Source: Mesostigma viride (taxonomy: Eukaryota; Streptophyta; Mesostigmatophyceae; Mesostigmatales; Mesostigmataceae). Taken from it: 64,000 nt of DNA. The notes under the pieces were generated by a model. The model ran no database searches, was not told the DNA's origin, and saw only the letters and a list, made by a program, of their open reading frames with translations. Shown one piece after another: positions 18,180 through 30,400 of the stretch. How positions within the stretch are numbered: the stretch's first letter is position 1; each line of letters begins with the position of its first letter. Location: NCBI GenBank assembly GCA_009746045.1, contig RPFO01000082.1, forward strand, positions 2,256,506-2,320,505. The letters run 5' to 3'. A program made the position numbers and the translations under genes.

Positions 18180-21030
18180 TGTCGCGTCCGTGATCTATCA
18201 CGTCCGCAATTCAGATTTTAGCGTAATTCTGACGTCCGCAGCCTTGTGCGGGTTGCTATACCGCGGCCCGGTACTGACGCCGCGGATCTCAATTGTACTC
18301 ACGCGCCAAGTCCGCTGAATTTGCTGACGGAACTTTTGGGCGGACCTGAATTTCACTGACATTCGTCACAAGGGCAGTTTGCCGAATGCTGGTACGCAGC
18401 AAGCCGGCGAGGCACTGAGCAGATGTGCAATTTCAGGATTTCAACGTGGGACACCAGACACAAATGCAAGGAAGCCCCAGGCGGTGCCTGGCATAGCCGA
18501 TAGATTTGCCCTTGTATATTTGTGTTCGCTTGACAGATAAAGCTTGAAGTTTAGCTTGTCGGAAATTAGACAATGTTATGATTGGCTGATGTCTAAAGTG
18601 GCGCTAGTGGCGCCAGCCGCCAGGCTTGAGCTTTGAGCAGTATAGAAGGATGAGCAACGAACCATGGTGGTCGTTGTTCGTCCGTTTCTCTCCCTCACAA
18701 CTGGTTTGTTGTCTTCATGGGGTGAAATAGTTCGAGCAGCCCGGAGCAGCCCCCGTGAGTGGTTGCATGCAGTCAGTTGCCATGAGGATGGACTGACGGA
18801 TATGACAATGTATTGGTTTTGTTAAGAATGTGTGTAAGACTGAGAACGAGACAAGGGACAGGGCCTTCGGGCACCCTGGTCGTCGTTGGCAAGAATGCCA
18901 GTAGGAACTAGGTCGGGAACACACGCGCACTGCCGCCACAAGGGGCCTGCAGTGGCGTCAACCAAGGGACCTCACAGCTGCTCTTATAACTACAACATTA
19001 CAACTCGACACTCTTTGTAATTCGTCATGTATCTCATTGGAATTGAAATGTCTTTTGGTTGCTTTAATGATAAAGCATGGTCTCAAGAATCGGCTGGTTG
19101 GGCCGGATTGCCTGTCATGAAGGTGGCGGTGCCATAAAGGACCGCACCTTTCATTCTCATTTTAAACGGACGAACAACCCATGATGGGTTCAGTCCGGCC
19201 AGCCTGGATGTTCCTCCTGCTTCACCCACGGAAGCACAAGGAAGAGGTTATTGCTTAGCCTTCAAAAGCATCTGAAGAGGTTAGGCTTTTCCCTGTATAA
19301 AGCCATTGAAGGGGTTATTGCTAAGCCTTTAAAAGCATGCATGTTAAGGTTGTTGCTGATCCTGGAAAAGCATCTTTGAGCAGCTGGATTTTTTTTTTCT
19401 TTTTGCTGCTGCCTGGAATGACGCTCTCTTTGGGCTTCCTTCTTTAGTGTGAGATGCCTTTCTTTCACTTTTTGCTCTCACGTTGTTGTGAGCTAAATAG
19501 TGGGGGGGGAGGTGGCATATCTCACACATGATTACTGCTGATAGTGGATGCATTCCAAGTAGCGGTAATGACCAGTCCAGGATGATATGGCACGCAAACG
19601 CGACAGCTGTCGCGTCCGTGATCTATCACGTCCGCAATTCAGATTTTAGCGTAATTCTGACGTCCGCAGCCTTGTGCGGGTTGCTATACCGCGGCCCGGT
19701 ACTGACGCCGCGGATCTCAATTGTACTCACGCGCCAAGTCCGCTGAATTTGCTGACGGAACTTTTGGGCGGACCTGAATTTCACTGACATTCGTCACAAG
19801 GGCAGTTTGCCGAATGCTGGTACGCAGCAAGCCGGCGAGGCACTGAGCAGATGTGCAATTTCAGGATTTCAACGTGGGACACCAGACACAAATGCAAGGA
19901 AGCCCCAGGCGGTGCCTGGCATAGCCGATAGATTTGCCCTTGTATATTTGTGTTCGCTTGACAGATAAAGCTTGAAGTTTAGCTTGTCGGAAATTAGACA
20001 ATGTTATGATTGGCTGATGTCTAAAGACCATGCTTTATCATTATTAAAGCAACCAAAAGACATTTCAATTCCAATGAGATACATGACGAATTACAAAGAG
20101 TGTCGAGTTGTAATGTTGTAGTTATAAGAGCAGCTGTGAGGTCCCTTGGTTGACGCCACTGCAGGCCCCTTGTGGCGGCAGTGCGCGTGTGTTCCCGACC
20201 TAGTTCCTACTGGCATTCTTGCCAACGACGACCAGGGTGCCCGAAGGCCCTGTCCCTTGTCTCGTTCTCAGTCTTACACACATTCTTAACAAAACCAATA
20301 CATTGTCATATCCGTCAGTCCATCCTCATGGCAACTGACTGCATGCAACCACTCACGGGGGCTGCTCCGGGCTGCTCGAACTATTTCACCCCATGAAGAC
20401 AACAAACCAGTTGTGAGGGAGAGAAACGGACGAACAACGACCACCATGGTTCGTTGCTCATCCTTCTATACTGCTCAAAGCTCAAACCTGGCGGCTGGCG
20501 CCACTAGCGCCACTTTAGACATCAGCCAATCATAACATTGTCTAATTTCCGACAAGCTAAACTTCAAGCTTTATCTGTCAAGCGAACACAAATATACAAG
20601 GGCAAATCTGTCGGCTATGCCAGGCACCGCCTGGGGCTTCCTTGCATTTGTGTCTGGTGTCCCACGTTGAAATCCTGAAATTGCACATCTGCTCAGTGCA
20701 TGCCTCGCCGGCTTGCTGCGTACCAGCATTCGGCAAACTGCCCTTGTGACGAATGTCAGTGAAATTCAGGTCCGCCCAAAAGTTCCGTCAGCAAATTCAG
20801 CAGACTTGGCGCGTGAGTACAATTGAGATCCGCGGCGTCAGTACCGGGCCGCGGTATAGCAACCCGCACAAGGCTGCGGACGTCAGAATTACGCTAAAAT
20901 CTGAATTGCGGACGTGATAGATCACGGACGCGACAGGTGGCATATCTCACACATGATTACTGCTGATAGTGGATGCATTCCAAGTAGCGGTAATGACCAG
21001 TCCAGGATGATATGGCACGCAAACGCGACA
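18180..21030. mobile_element. Foldback/TIR element complex with ~900-bp inverted arms
   Basis: The outer ends read 'TGTCGCGT' (18,180) and 'ACGCGACA' (21,030), flanked on both sides by TGCA. Inside are arm A (18,180-19,081), its inverted copy A' (20,027-20,935), and a direct partial copy of A's start (19,608-20,026). A 95-bp segment (19,511-19,605) is repeated directly at 20,936-21,030. The block 19,608-20,935 is by itself a 1,328-bp element with 419-bp inverted repeats. No transposase is visible. The structure fits two related long-TIR elements, one inserted beside or into the other with rearrangement. Confidence 0.75.
19608..20935. mobile_element. Inner long-TIR element, 1,328 bp
   Basis: Its two ends, 19,608-20,026 and 20,517-20,935, are about 419-bp inverted repeats starting 'TGTCGCGTCCGTGATC'. 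The loop between them matches the inner part of arm A (about 18,599-19,081) in reverse. Both copies are very similar, which suggests recent origin. No protein motif was found. Confidence 0.75.
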
Positions 21031-21206
21031 TGCACCCACAGTGTTGCGCCCCGGCATGCACCATGCTGTGGAGAGAGCGCTCTGTGGCCTGCCCACTTGC
21101 GGCAGTGAGAGAAGCTAGCCCTGGAGCCTTCTCGCTGCATGTGTATATAGGGTTGAAGGTTCCTTTACCCTGTATTGGCACCCACGTGACGCAGCTTCAC
21201 GTGCTT

Positions 21207-21268
21207 TATATTAATTATTAATTAATTAATTACTAATTAATTAATTAATTATTAATTAATTAATTAAT
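21207..21268. repeat. TTAA-rich simple repeat
   Basis: A (TAAT)n-like palindromic AT tract. Similar tracts occur at 42,617-42,651, 57,611-57,627 and 61,633-61,660, each next to a repeat boundary. Confidence 0.85.
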
Positions 21269-21427
21269 GATCTCCATATGCGGACTTCTACCCTGCATTC
21301 TACCAATGGGCCGCGGGGCCCATGGGGAGAAATGACAGCCATGACAACCGGCCATGATGTACGTCCAGGCATTCGACAGCCATGACAGCCATGTCAGCGA
21401 TTTTACATGACAACCCATATATATGGT

Positions 21428-21925
21428 GTGGCGCGGCCCTTGGCTCTTAGCCACGTGGCTGGGGCCTCCCTCACGGCAGGTTACACGGCGGACCGGGCGG
21501 AGCGGGCCAAGCTCCTGGCCTACGGCGACGTCGGGCACCATCGTGTGGTGCCCTTTGTCCTGGAGGAGTTTGGGGCCATGGGGCCCCTGACCTCCGCCTT
21601 CTTCAAGGAGTGTTGCCGGCTCCGGGAGGACCGGCTGGACCTGGAGGGCCAGCGGGCCCCATGGTCGGCGCGGACCTGGACGTCATATTGGCGTCAGCGC
21701 TTGTCGGTGGCGCTGACTCGGGCCATGGCTGACATCATGCTCCGCCGTACGCGGGCTGATTTTGCGGTGCAGCAGGGCTATTAGGTTCCTCCCGTTAGGC
21801 GTTTCCATTGGTCTTATCGTAGTATAGAGCTTTGACATGGCTCTGTATATAGGTTTATAGCTGGGCGTTTGCTTTGGTTTGAGTGATTTCACTCTGCTGT
21901 AAGTAATTATATTTTTAATATATAT
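21428..21925 (+). mobile_element. 5'-truncated R2-like LINE copy (family 1)
   Basis: The copy carries only the last ~118 codons of the RT protein (stop at 21,782-21,784) and the 3' untranslated region. The protein piece starts inside the restriction-like endonuclease domain and matches the end of the frame at 53,078-55,288 almost exactly. The 3' end is AT-rich ('GTAATTATATTTTTA'). 'ATATATATGGTG' flanks both sides, which fits a target duplication of about 12 bp. The site is preceded by 'GACAACCC'. Truncation at the 5' end is typical of target-primed reverse transcription. Confidence 0.85.
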
Positions 21926-22478
21926 GGTGTTGGGAGTGGCGGTTCAACTATATAACTGCTGGGTGGGTATAGAGATCTGTATAGCTACCATGGTCCGGAT
22001 TCTCCCGATTTCTGGCCTGCGCTGGTTGTCTCCTTGATAGGGCACACGCACGTGATACGCACGTGGTAGGGTTGATGAGCTGCGTACAGGTCGAGGCAGA
22101 CCACAAGGTGGGCTGCGCACATAACTAGTCCTGTACGGAGGTCCTACTAGTAGGAGAGGTCCAGGACCATTGATCCACGTAGTGCTGTTAGGCAGTTGTA
22201 CCTGTGGGCGCATCGGTATCAGTCCTAGCTGGAGAAGATCTGGCTGCCGGACGGAGCCAGCACCTCATTAATTGGTTAGCACTATAGCTAGTGCAGGATT
22301 GCTAGGTTACCCTACTAACCTACCACGTGCCCACTATGCCGGCATCCAGCTTGGCAAGCTTGCATGGATTGATACATGCCAGCCATTGCATAATCAAACA
22401 CACGTTCGCATCCAACACGCTAATGCATGAACTTGCATTAAATTAAAACTCTCACAACAATTTTCATTCTACGACAAT
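21926..22478. other. Unassigned sequence
   Basis: I see no domain, repeat end or RNA gene in this stretch between an R2-like fragment and a coding-like stretch. Confidence 0.4.
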
Positions 22479-23484
22479 GTCGTCCCGTTTCTCTTCATCC
22501 TCGAGTCTGTCCACGGCCGGTCCACCTCCTCTGATGAGATGGACTATCGCTCTGCGTTAATTGCGGGGCGAGAGGTCGTCGCGGGGACGCACAGACCTCA
22601 CCAGCAGCGATATTGCCGAGAGTATTCAGCGGTCGATCGGACATTGACGACCGAGCTCCGTCTTTCCTCGGTGCACCAAGCTTGGCGAGGAAGCCAAGTG
22701 AGTATAGCCTGTGGGAGCCGCGGGCGGCTCCAGGCGGCCCGTCGGCGGCAGGATGGCCTGCCACAACGCCATGAGAGATGGCGACCGGCCGGCGGGCCGG
22801 CCGGGCGACGGTCATCGTTCCTAGAATCACCGCTTCGGGGATTACGTCCTCCGACGACAGAGTACGATGAGGACGAAGACCTCATCGACCTCAACATTCC
22901 GGAGGACGAGGACAAGAAGGCCGAATGATTGCGCCGAGAAGCGCAGGAGGCGCAGGTGCGTGCTGCGAGCTCTAGGCTGCGGATGCGCGTGCACTGGAGG
23001 CTGAGTCAGTGGCGGGGATAGTGCTAGTCGGTCAACTGCTGGCCGAGACTGAGAGCGCGGAGGATCCGATCGGCGGGCGAGGGAGCTCGCTGAACGTCAG
23101 GCGGAGCGCCAGGATCGGGTGGTGACGGAGGGCAGGTGTGCAGAGGACGGACGGGACCGCGGAGGGCGAGGGGCCGGCGCGTGCCGCTCCGCCTTACGTA
23201 GTGGTACGCAAGAAGAGCGAACTCTTTACTTTGGCGCGTACCGGCGCAATGCCCGCCACTTCCAGCGAGTGGCGGGAGAAGTGCTGCAGGAGACTGACTC
23301 CTCGGTCTCCATGATGGGACGTGGTGAGCCTCGGGAGGATCACCTGGTCCTCATGATGGACATGCAGGCGATGGTCGAGGCGGAGAGGAAGGCCAAGATC
23401 GCCTACGCCAAACATTGCCGGCCAGCGGAAGGAATTGGCTCCGCCGTAGAGTTTCAACGGGCAAGTTGCAAACACGCACGTTAG
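22479..23484 (+). pseudogene. Coding-like stretch of unknown origin, frameshifted
   Basis: From the ATG at 22,479 a Ser/Pro-rich head ('MSSRFSSSSSLSTAGPPP') is followed by basic sequence. An acidic end 'YDEDEDLIDLNIPEDEDKK' follows in another frame, ending at 22,928. A third piece with charged, helix-like sequence ('RRNARHFQRVAGEVLQETDS', 'MVEAERKAKIAYAKH') ends at 23,484. Codon-like GC bias and charged composition suggest a decayed gene, possibly a retroelement gag or LINE ORF1. I recognise no family, and the three parts may not belong together. Confidence 0.3.
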
Positions 23485-24283
23485 TTGCTTAGTGACGCCG
23501 GGATAATTAACCCCACTTACCCACTACCCAGGACTTGTCCGGGTAAGTGGGGTAAGTGGTAGAAAAAAATGACTGGCTCGGGTGACTGGTGAGTCGCGAG
23601 GAAATTGCCCCCGCAAGATCATTGGACTGGGGTGCCCTGTCGCCTGTCGGACAACCGGCGCGGGAAAAGCTGAAAACGCGAAAGATTGGGTGCCTCTCAG
23701 ATCCCCTGACGTGAAGGAAATAATGAATGGTGATCTTGGTGATCGCATTGGAAGATTGCGCAGGATTCCCCGGCCCGGTGCTCTCATCGCACACAGCCTG
23801 TCAGTCAGCCAGTCAGTTGGATCCCACGCCGGTCATAGGAGAGACAGGGAGGCTCCCTTTCCAGCCTGACGTCTGTACCAGGGCCCTTACAGAATTTTGT
23901 GGTCCTCGTCGTACGTCGCATCCGAACTAACGAGCAATTGCTATTCCCGTAATTATAGCTCTTCCCTGGCTATTCCTGTAATAATCTTCCATATTACGTC
24001 ATATCCGGTAAGCAGGATCGGTTCTGCTGGAACATTCCAACAGGGGCGTCATCACGGTGCCCTGCCGTCCAGGGCATCGTTTTGAATTGGGGACTGGATA
24101 CGGTTTGGTTAATAAATATTAAATGCTGGGTTACAACTTACAGCTCGCGGAAGTCGCGTGACAGCGGTTGTACAGTACAGTGACTCTTCCGCATCCCGAC
24201 AGGAATCTGCCGGGACCAAGCCAACAACAGGATCTTGTTCTCAGCGCATCAGAGGTTGATACCAGATTATTGGCTATCCAAGG
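23485..24283. other. Non-coding stretch with one strong hairpin
   Basis: A 12-bp perfect inverted repeat, 'CCCCACTTACCC' at 23,511-23,522 and its complement at 23,541-23,552, can form a hairpin with an 18-nt loop. Nothing else is recognised up to the LINE target duplication at 24,284. Confidence 0.5.
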
Positions 24284-24297
24284 GAACTGAGGGGAAT

Positions 24298-26953
24298 TTC
24301 CGGTGAAATGGGTGTTAGTTTATTTCCATATAACAGTTAAGGTGACCCAGGTATGCCAAAAATAGCCTGAAATGCCTAGTTTTGCCTAAATTGGGGTGCC
24401 CGCATTAATAAGGCGCGCCCTGCGACCAAGGTAGCCATTGTACTGTAGATATATCGTCATCCGGCATACGTGTAAAGACCTGGTTCATGCCCATGAGTGC
24501 ATGGAAGACTTCCAGGGGGCTGGGGGTGTCATTGTTAGGGCCCGGGTCCCATACTTTGTGTTGTTCCGTCGCCAGGAGCCAGTAACGACGCATAGCCAGG
24601 TTCCAAGAGGAGATAAACCGGCGGACCACGGCACCTCTCGTGTACGCGGCACGTAACGTGAATACAGTCTCGTTGCGAACTTGCCATATGGTGTGAAGCA
24701 TCGTCGTGCGTAGCCATATCCATGCCATCTGGTTGGCTGTGAGGCTCGCGTCCCGTAATCCCGTGATGCCGAAAATAACCGTAGATAGTGTGACGGTGGT
24801 GGGGGGAGCTGTAATAGCCATCCACTTGGCCCATATACCCAGCAGCCATTGCCAAACCCCGGCGAGTTGGCAGTCCAGAAATCTGTGCTCAATTGTTTCA
24901 TCTGGAAAGTTGCATAAGCACGCCGCCGCGTGGGAGTACCGGTGGTGCAATTGGGAATTGACCCCGATGGCCCGATGCATAAGCAGGTGCTGGACGTCGG
25001 TGGCCCGTTTGTCAACCAATGGGTGATCAACTGCCAAGGTAATGTTCTTGATCCAGGTGTAGCCCGGCCACTCGGGGTGCCAGCGCAGGCGACCCGGGTG
25101 CATCCTATGATTTTTATGTAGAAGTAGCCGGTATCCCCAGTCTGCCGTGTACTCGAAAAGGCACTTCGTCATGGGGGTGCCGCCAGATGTGAGGACCCAC
25201 CCAAATTCTAGCGGGTCTAGAGCAAGCGTGTCCAGTCGCCCTTTGCCAACATGTAGCCATGTGGTGTCGCGTATCACTGTGGTGGGGTCCAAGGGTAACA
25301 TGCACGCCTGTGACAGTGACCACGGGACCACTCGAATGCGGTGACATTGAAATGCTGGAATGTAGGCGTACGATGTAATCAATTTGCCGAGAAGTCCTTG
25401 ACCGTCGGGTGTCTCCTGGAGCAATTGTATGGTAACGCCCGTCGACGCGACCGCAACGATGCAGCCCTTATGTATGGGCGTGTCGCGATCCGGGTAATAG
25501 CTCACCCATTCCCCGACTTGTAGGGGTTTGCGTGGGGTTGTCATGAGGGTATGCCATCCTGCGGGAATTGCTTGTAGAAGGTTGTCCCAAGCTGGTCGGC
25601 TGGGCATGTTTGCGATCCACGCACTGATTTCCGTGTATGTTAGGAGGCGATATCGGTCACCGTCAGCCGCGTATAAATCGATGATTCGCGTAACCGGCGG
25701 GTTGGCCGTCAAAAAGCCCTCATATGGGTTGCGGCCGCTTAAAACACCAAACACATTATGCTCACTATCGCGCAGCAAATCATTGAAATATAATGGTTGG
25801 CGTGCCACCTCTTCCCGCGTGGTAGGGTGAGCAATTCTGTCCGGTTTTAGGTTCTTATAACCTTTCCACATACGTGCCCAGTACCATGATAAGCCTTTAT
25901 ACGAAGTGAGCGCACATGTAAGTATTGCTGCCCCCAAGTGCCATGATGTACCATTGTTGTGGGTATAGGTTGTGGCGAAAGCTTCTTGTGCCAACATACA
26001 ACCAGGGTGTGCGTTTACGCCTATGAAAGCGGTTAGGATCTGTTTGGTGTACACTGACCATAAGCGCCACTCCATATTATGTAAGCCCAAGCCTCCTTGA
26101 ACCCATGGCATATAGGACATGTCCCGATCGATCCATCCCGGCACCGTGTGTGTTATGATACCCTGCTGTTTCCAAACAAAATTGCTGCCGATTCGTTGGA
26201 TGATCTTGGTGGTGTACTCGTTAGGTGGGTGACCTTGGCAGTAGTAGAGCACTTTGGAGAATAACATTTGGTTGGTGATGAGGACCCTGCCCCGTAGGCT
26301 GAGACGGGGAACCGCTGCCCATCTTGATGCCGCTTGGAGCATGCCTGTGAGTTTGCCACTGTGTGTTGTGTTGTCATACAAAAAGGTGGGGTGTTCAGCA
26401 AGACGTCCATCCATAGTGCAACCGATAGGGCAGTTGTGTAATAGGTGGTGACCGTCTGGCTGGACCCATGTCACAGGCAGATTAGGGAGTGATAAGCGGG
26501 GGGAGGATCCTCTCCCGATGTGCAGCCCCGTGGACTTTTGCACGTTACACCGCTGTTGAGAGGCCATAGAGTATGTCGTGATATTCTCCATGATAGCATG
26601 CACATCGGTAGTGGAGGTGCAGACATTAGTGGTGTCATCAACATAAGCAGTTTGGAACAAACCTCGCGGTTTACCTTGGATGGGGAAGCCCCTGATCCTG
26701 TTGTCGCGAGCGTGCAAAAAGAACAGCCCGGCATGCGCAAGAAGAAACAGGAGCGGGGACATGCAGTCGCCTTGTGGGAGTGACCTAGAGCTAGTGCCTG
26801 TGCGTGAGAAGTGCCCGTTTAGGAGTAGGGTCCATGAGAGCGATTGAATCATACCGATGGTGACATGCGTGAAAGTGCCACCAAATCCGAAACCGCGCAA
26901 TGTCTTCTCAAGGTAGTCCCAACACATGCGGTCAAAAGCTTTTTTGAAATCCT
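24298..26953 (-). mobile_element. 5'-truncated L1-like LINE with 14-bp target duplication
   Basis: The element is bounded by the 14-bp duplication 'GAACTGAGGGGAAT' at 24,284-24,297 and 26,954-26,967. It runs on the minus strand and starts abruptly inside the RT domain, as expected for 5' truncation during target-primed reverse transcription. Its single frame is open for about 850 codons. The 3' end shows no long poly(A). Confidence 0.9.
24405..26953 (-). CDS. Reverse transcriptase ORF2 fragment (L1-like LINE)
   Basis: The fragment opens with 'DFKKAFDRMCWDYL', a palm-domain motif of LINE RT, so the endonuclease and the first RT blocks are missing. It continues with 'LPQGDCMSPLLF' and the catalytic 'YVDD'. 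The long connection region is rich in Trp, as in plant-type L1 elements. Near the C-terminus is a zf-RVT-like segment, with 'LLMHRAIGVNSQLHHRYSHA' followed by a Cys/His pattern and 'EHRFLDCQLAGVWQWL'. The stop is at 24,405. It has no start codon of its own; the open frame upstream of 26,953 is flanking sequence. The intact 850-codon frame suggests a young insertion. Confidence 0.9.
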
Positions 26954-26967
26954 GAACTGAGGGGAAT

Positions 26968-27416
26968 CGCGGCGACTGTTCGACCGGCAAGGACACCCCC
27001 CGTCCTTCCGCTGTCCTGCAACTGACAAGGCAGTTGAAGCTACTACTGGTCGTCATCAAGGGGGTTGTGAACGAAGGCGTCCGTAGTCAAGAATCTGCTC
27101 GAAATACGCCCGCAGCTGACAAGGTCCCAGACAATCTTACTGAAGTTGCAACACATACGTGGAGATCGAATGATCGTTGCAAGACACGCTGTAACAGTAC
27201 GACTTTGTGCACTTTGTGCGACGTTGGGTGTTGGGTGGCAGCTGCCAAAATGGGCTCGGGGCGCGACTAATAGGCATATTTATTGTCTCCTTGATATTAT
27301 GGTAATTACGCTACAGCGAGCATAACGTACCCACGTATGCCGCAGAAAAAGAGCTCGCGAAATTAAGTTGTAGGAATATAATAAGCATTACCTTCATGCC
27401 TTAGAAGACACTGCTT
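26968..27416 (+). promoter_or_regulatory. Presumed 5' region of the cyclase gene
   Basis: The stretch between the LINE duplication and the first predicted coding exon contains no gene-like frame. It should hold the promoter and 5' untranslated region. I could not identify a convincing TATA box or transcription start, so the call rests on position only. Confidence 0.35.
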
Positions 27417-30400
27417 ATGGAGGTCAAAGCATTTCCTCCACCGGCAAGAACTGTTCGGCAGTGCTTCGCGGCATGGCTATTCTTGCAGGTTGTAGTATAC
27501 GAGGAAAGGAGAGGGGCAAATGCTCAGGAAGCCAGCTGTCCTTGTGATGTCTGCCCGTGCTATTGCCCTTGTACGGACCGTAAAAGTATGATGATTGCAT
27601 TTGTCCAGCACTCCGACTCCCGGAGACCCAGTAGTGCCGGTTATCAGCTCACTGCGGGAGCCGAACAGGCGGCAAGGGACAGGGGCCTCCAAATCGCACG
27701 GCCGGGTGCTTCTGAGAACCAGCAATTCTATGTGCGTCAAGTGCTTTCTAATTGCTATTCCGTGGAAAGGCGAGTTTCCTGATGCGTTATTTTTGGGCGA
27801 GGGTTCCCTCAATTGTGATCTGATTGCTGGACTCGGTGCCTGTGCATGCGGCTGCCAACTCCCTACACAGGTGGAGGATGCCCGGCGATTTCTGTGGAAG
27901 GTGGCCCGAGAAAAGGTCGCGGATGCCATCGTGACAACTTTATATGATGAATCTGTACGTTGGTGCGACCCTCTGACGTCATGCACTTGCGATATATCCG
28001 AAACCGGCGCCTCTAATTGAGTTCCAAGCCTATCTGTGGCAACTGCACCATGAGGCAACCCTACTGCATCCGCTGTGCTTTTGCTATATCGAAGCTTTAC
28101 TGCACCCACAGTAGTTGCTAGACTCTCACAGTGAGCAGTTTAATTGAACCTATGGCCTGCCTTTCACGAGAGAAGGGGGGGGGGGGCATGCCCCCTTGCT
28201 GCTGTGCATCAAGCAGGGATGAAAGGTACCAACTCCAAAGCTGGTACCCCGTGACTCTTCCAACGGAGGCGCATGAATGAATGAATGAATGTAGCCGAAC
28301 TCTTCCACGCGGACGCAATGTGTACTATGCTGACGCAATGTGTACTCTCAGTACCTACAAAAGAGATCAAATCACCCGTACACGGCGCTATACACGACAT
28401 ACCATCTTCCGCCTTCACGCGGTCATCTTGCCCCATCCCCTCCCTTGTCTGCCCTAGGGGACCAATTGCCCACTGCCCACGCTTGGCTATCTCTAAATAG
28501 CCACCGCCTCCTCTGCCTAAACCAAGACCATGCCCGTTCTTAACCAAGATCATGCCTGTTCTAAACCAAGACCATGCCCGTTCTAAACCAAGCACATGCC
28601 CGTTCTAAACCAAGCACTCAGGATGCCCATGCCTGCCGCCACCCCGGCCCCCATCCCCCCCAATGCTCCCATTTTTCTACCCACCCAATGCACAACAATG
28701 CTCATGTACCCCCCCCCCACACACACACACACCGCTATCCACCAAACTACCCAACAACATACCTACTGCCCGACGCACCCCAATACCAACGATACCCCGG
28801 TTGGTTCCTCCCACCCGAATGCACACCAATACCCCCGTGGCTCGACCCAGTTCCTGGAGCCCCTCCTCGCGGCCAACTGCGGCGGCATCCCCGTGTACAT
28901 TGTGGGGAGCCTCCCAGCCTCCCTCCTGCGGCGGGCGCAGCAACTCTCCGTGGACGCTAGCAGTGGCCTTCTCGGCCCCATGCGCTCCACCCTGGTCACC
29001 CTGGGCATGGCCGAGGATGTGGTCGCACGCCAGCTGGCGGCCCGCCTGCTCTCGCTGGGCGTCCGCCATGTGGACTGCCTGTACAGCGACGAGGGCAGCC
29101 TAGTGCACCAGGAGCGGTGCGCTGCTCTGCTGGCGAACTTCCGCACCGCAGGGGGGTCGGGTACGAGCCACGTGCAGGCGCGTGCGTTCGTGCCCATGGT
29201 TCTGGCGGTCCGCACAATGCTGTCTGACGTGGCTGCCAGTCAGGCCGTGTTGACCCTCAACCAAACGGCCATCATTCTCATGGACGCGGCGTCCTACTCC
29301 ATCATAAAGGAGGTGCAGCAGCTACGGGGGGACATGGGGGAGATCCATGTGGCCGTGTTCGAGTCGAGCGTGGAGATACTCACTGACATCCGCAACGGCG
29401 TGCCCGTCACGTACATCGACCAGCACACGTACTCGCAGGGGTATGCCGCGGTCGCCCTGGCCGCGTACGAGCTGCAGTCGGATCGGGTCTTGAGCGCGGG
29501 CCTGTCGCCGGCCGCCTCCATCTACTCCTCGGGACAGGTGGGTGGCCGAGGTCTCTTCTGCCAGACAGTTGGGCTAGTGAGGGCAGATGCTGGTGTTGTT
29601 GCTTTCGCCGACGGGCCCCTCGCCCCTCCATCCCAGCTACCCATAATAATATGACCATATTCCACCCCAGAGACGCCCCATGGTCCTACCGGATTCAACC
29701 CCGTATATGCCCCTTGCATGTCACTGCACAGTAGATGTCGTATCGGCCTGACAGGTCTTCCTGGTTATGCATCTCGTGGCAGGCGTGCCCGTGCCCCCTT
29801 GGAGACTTGAGATGCGTCGCCTGGACTTGGCGCGCACGCCCCCAGCCCGCCCGTCTTGGCATCGTGTGGTGTGGCAAACGTGTGCCAAGTTTCAGCCTCA
29901 TGCTGTGTGCTCATCTGGGCAGCCGTATGCGGGCGTGTGTGCCTCCGGCAGTGTAGAGCACTGCGGCACGGGCATCTTCTATGGATGGCACGTTGGCAGG
30001 GTCAGGCCTTGTCAATCGAATGGTGCTTCTGGCGGGCGCATGGTGGTTTCCCTAATGCTTGTGTGCACAACGGATCGATAGCCGACAGAGGTGTGAAGCA
30101 CTAGGATTTACAGACCACCACCAGCAAGCATGAAAGCCGCGGTATTCAGGCAGGAGGTATGGGACCCTTGAAGTTGAAGGAATAAAGGGAAAGCGGGAGG
30201 GGGGGGGGGGGGTAATTAGAAAGAAGTGCCCGTGTCCCGTGTCGGCAAGAGTGGCTCCGAGAAAGGTCCCTGAGCATCATGCTGCGCTCGATGCCTCGCT
30301 CACTGGCACGGCCCCCACCCTGGGCTCAGCCACCGTCATGGCTGCCCCACTGCACAGGACTCCAAGTTGCCCTCCACGTGTGCCGCACCTCCGTGCCCCG

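Noticed and set aside
18715..20396. A 74-residue frame found twice in opposite orientation
   Set aside because: It is part of the inverted arms of the foldback complex; no domain and no support for coding.
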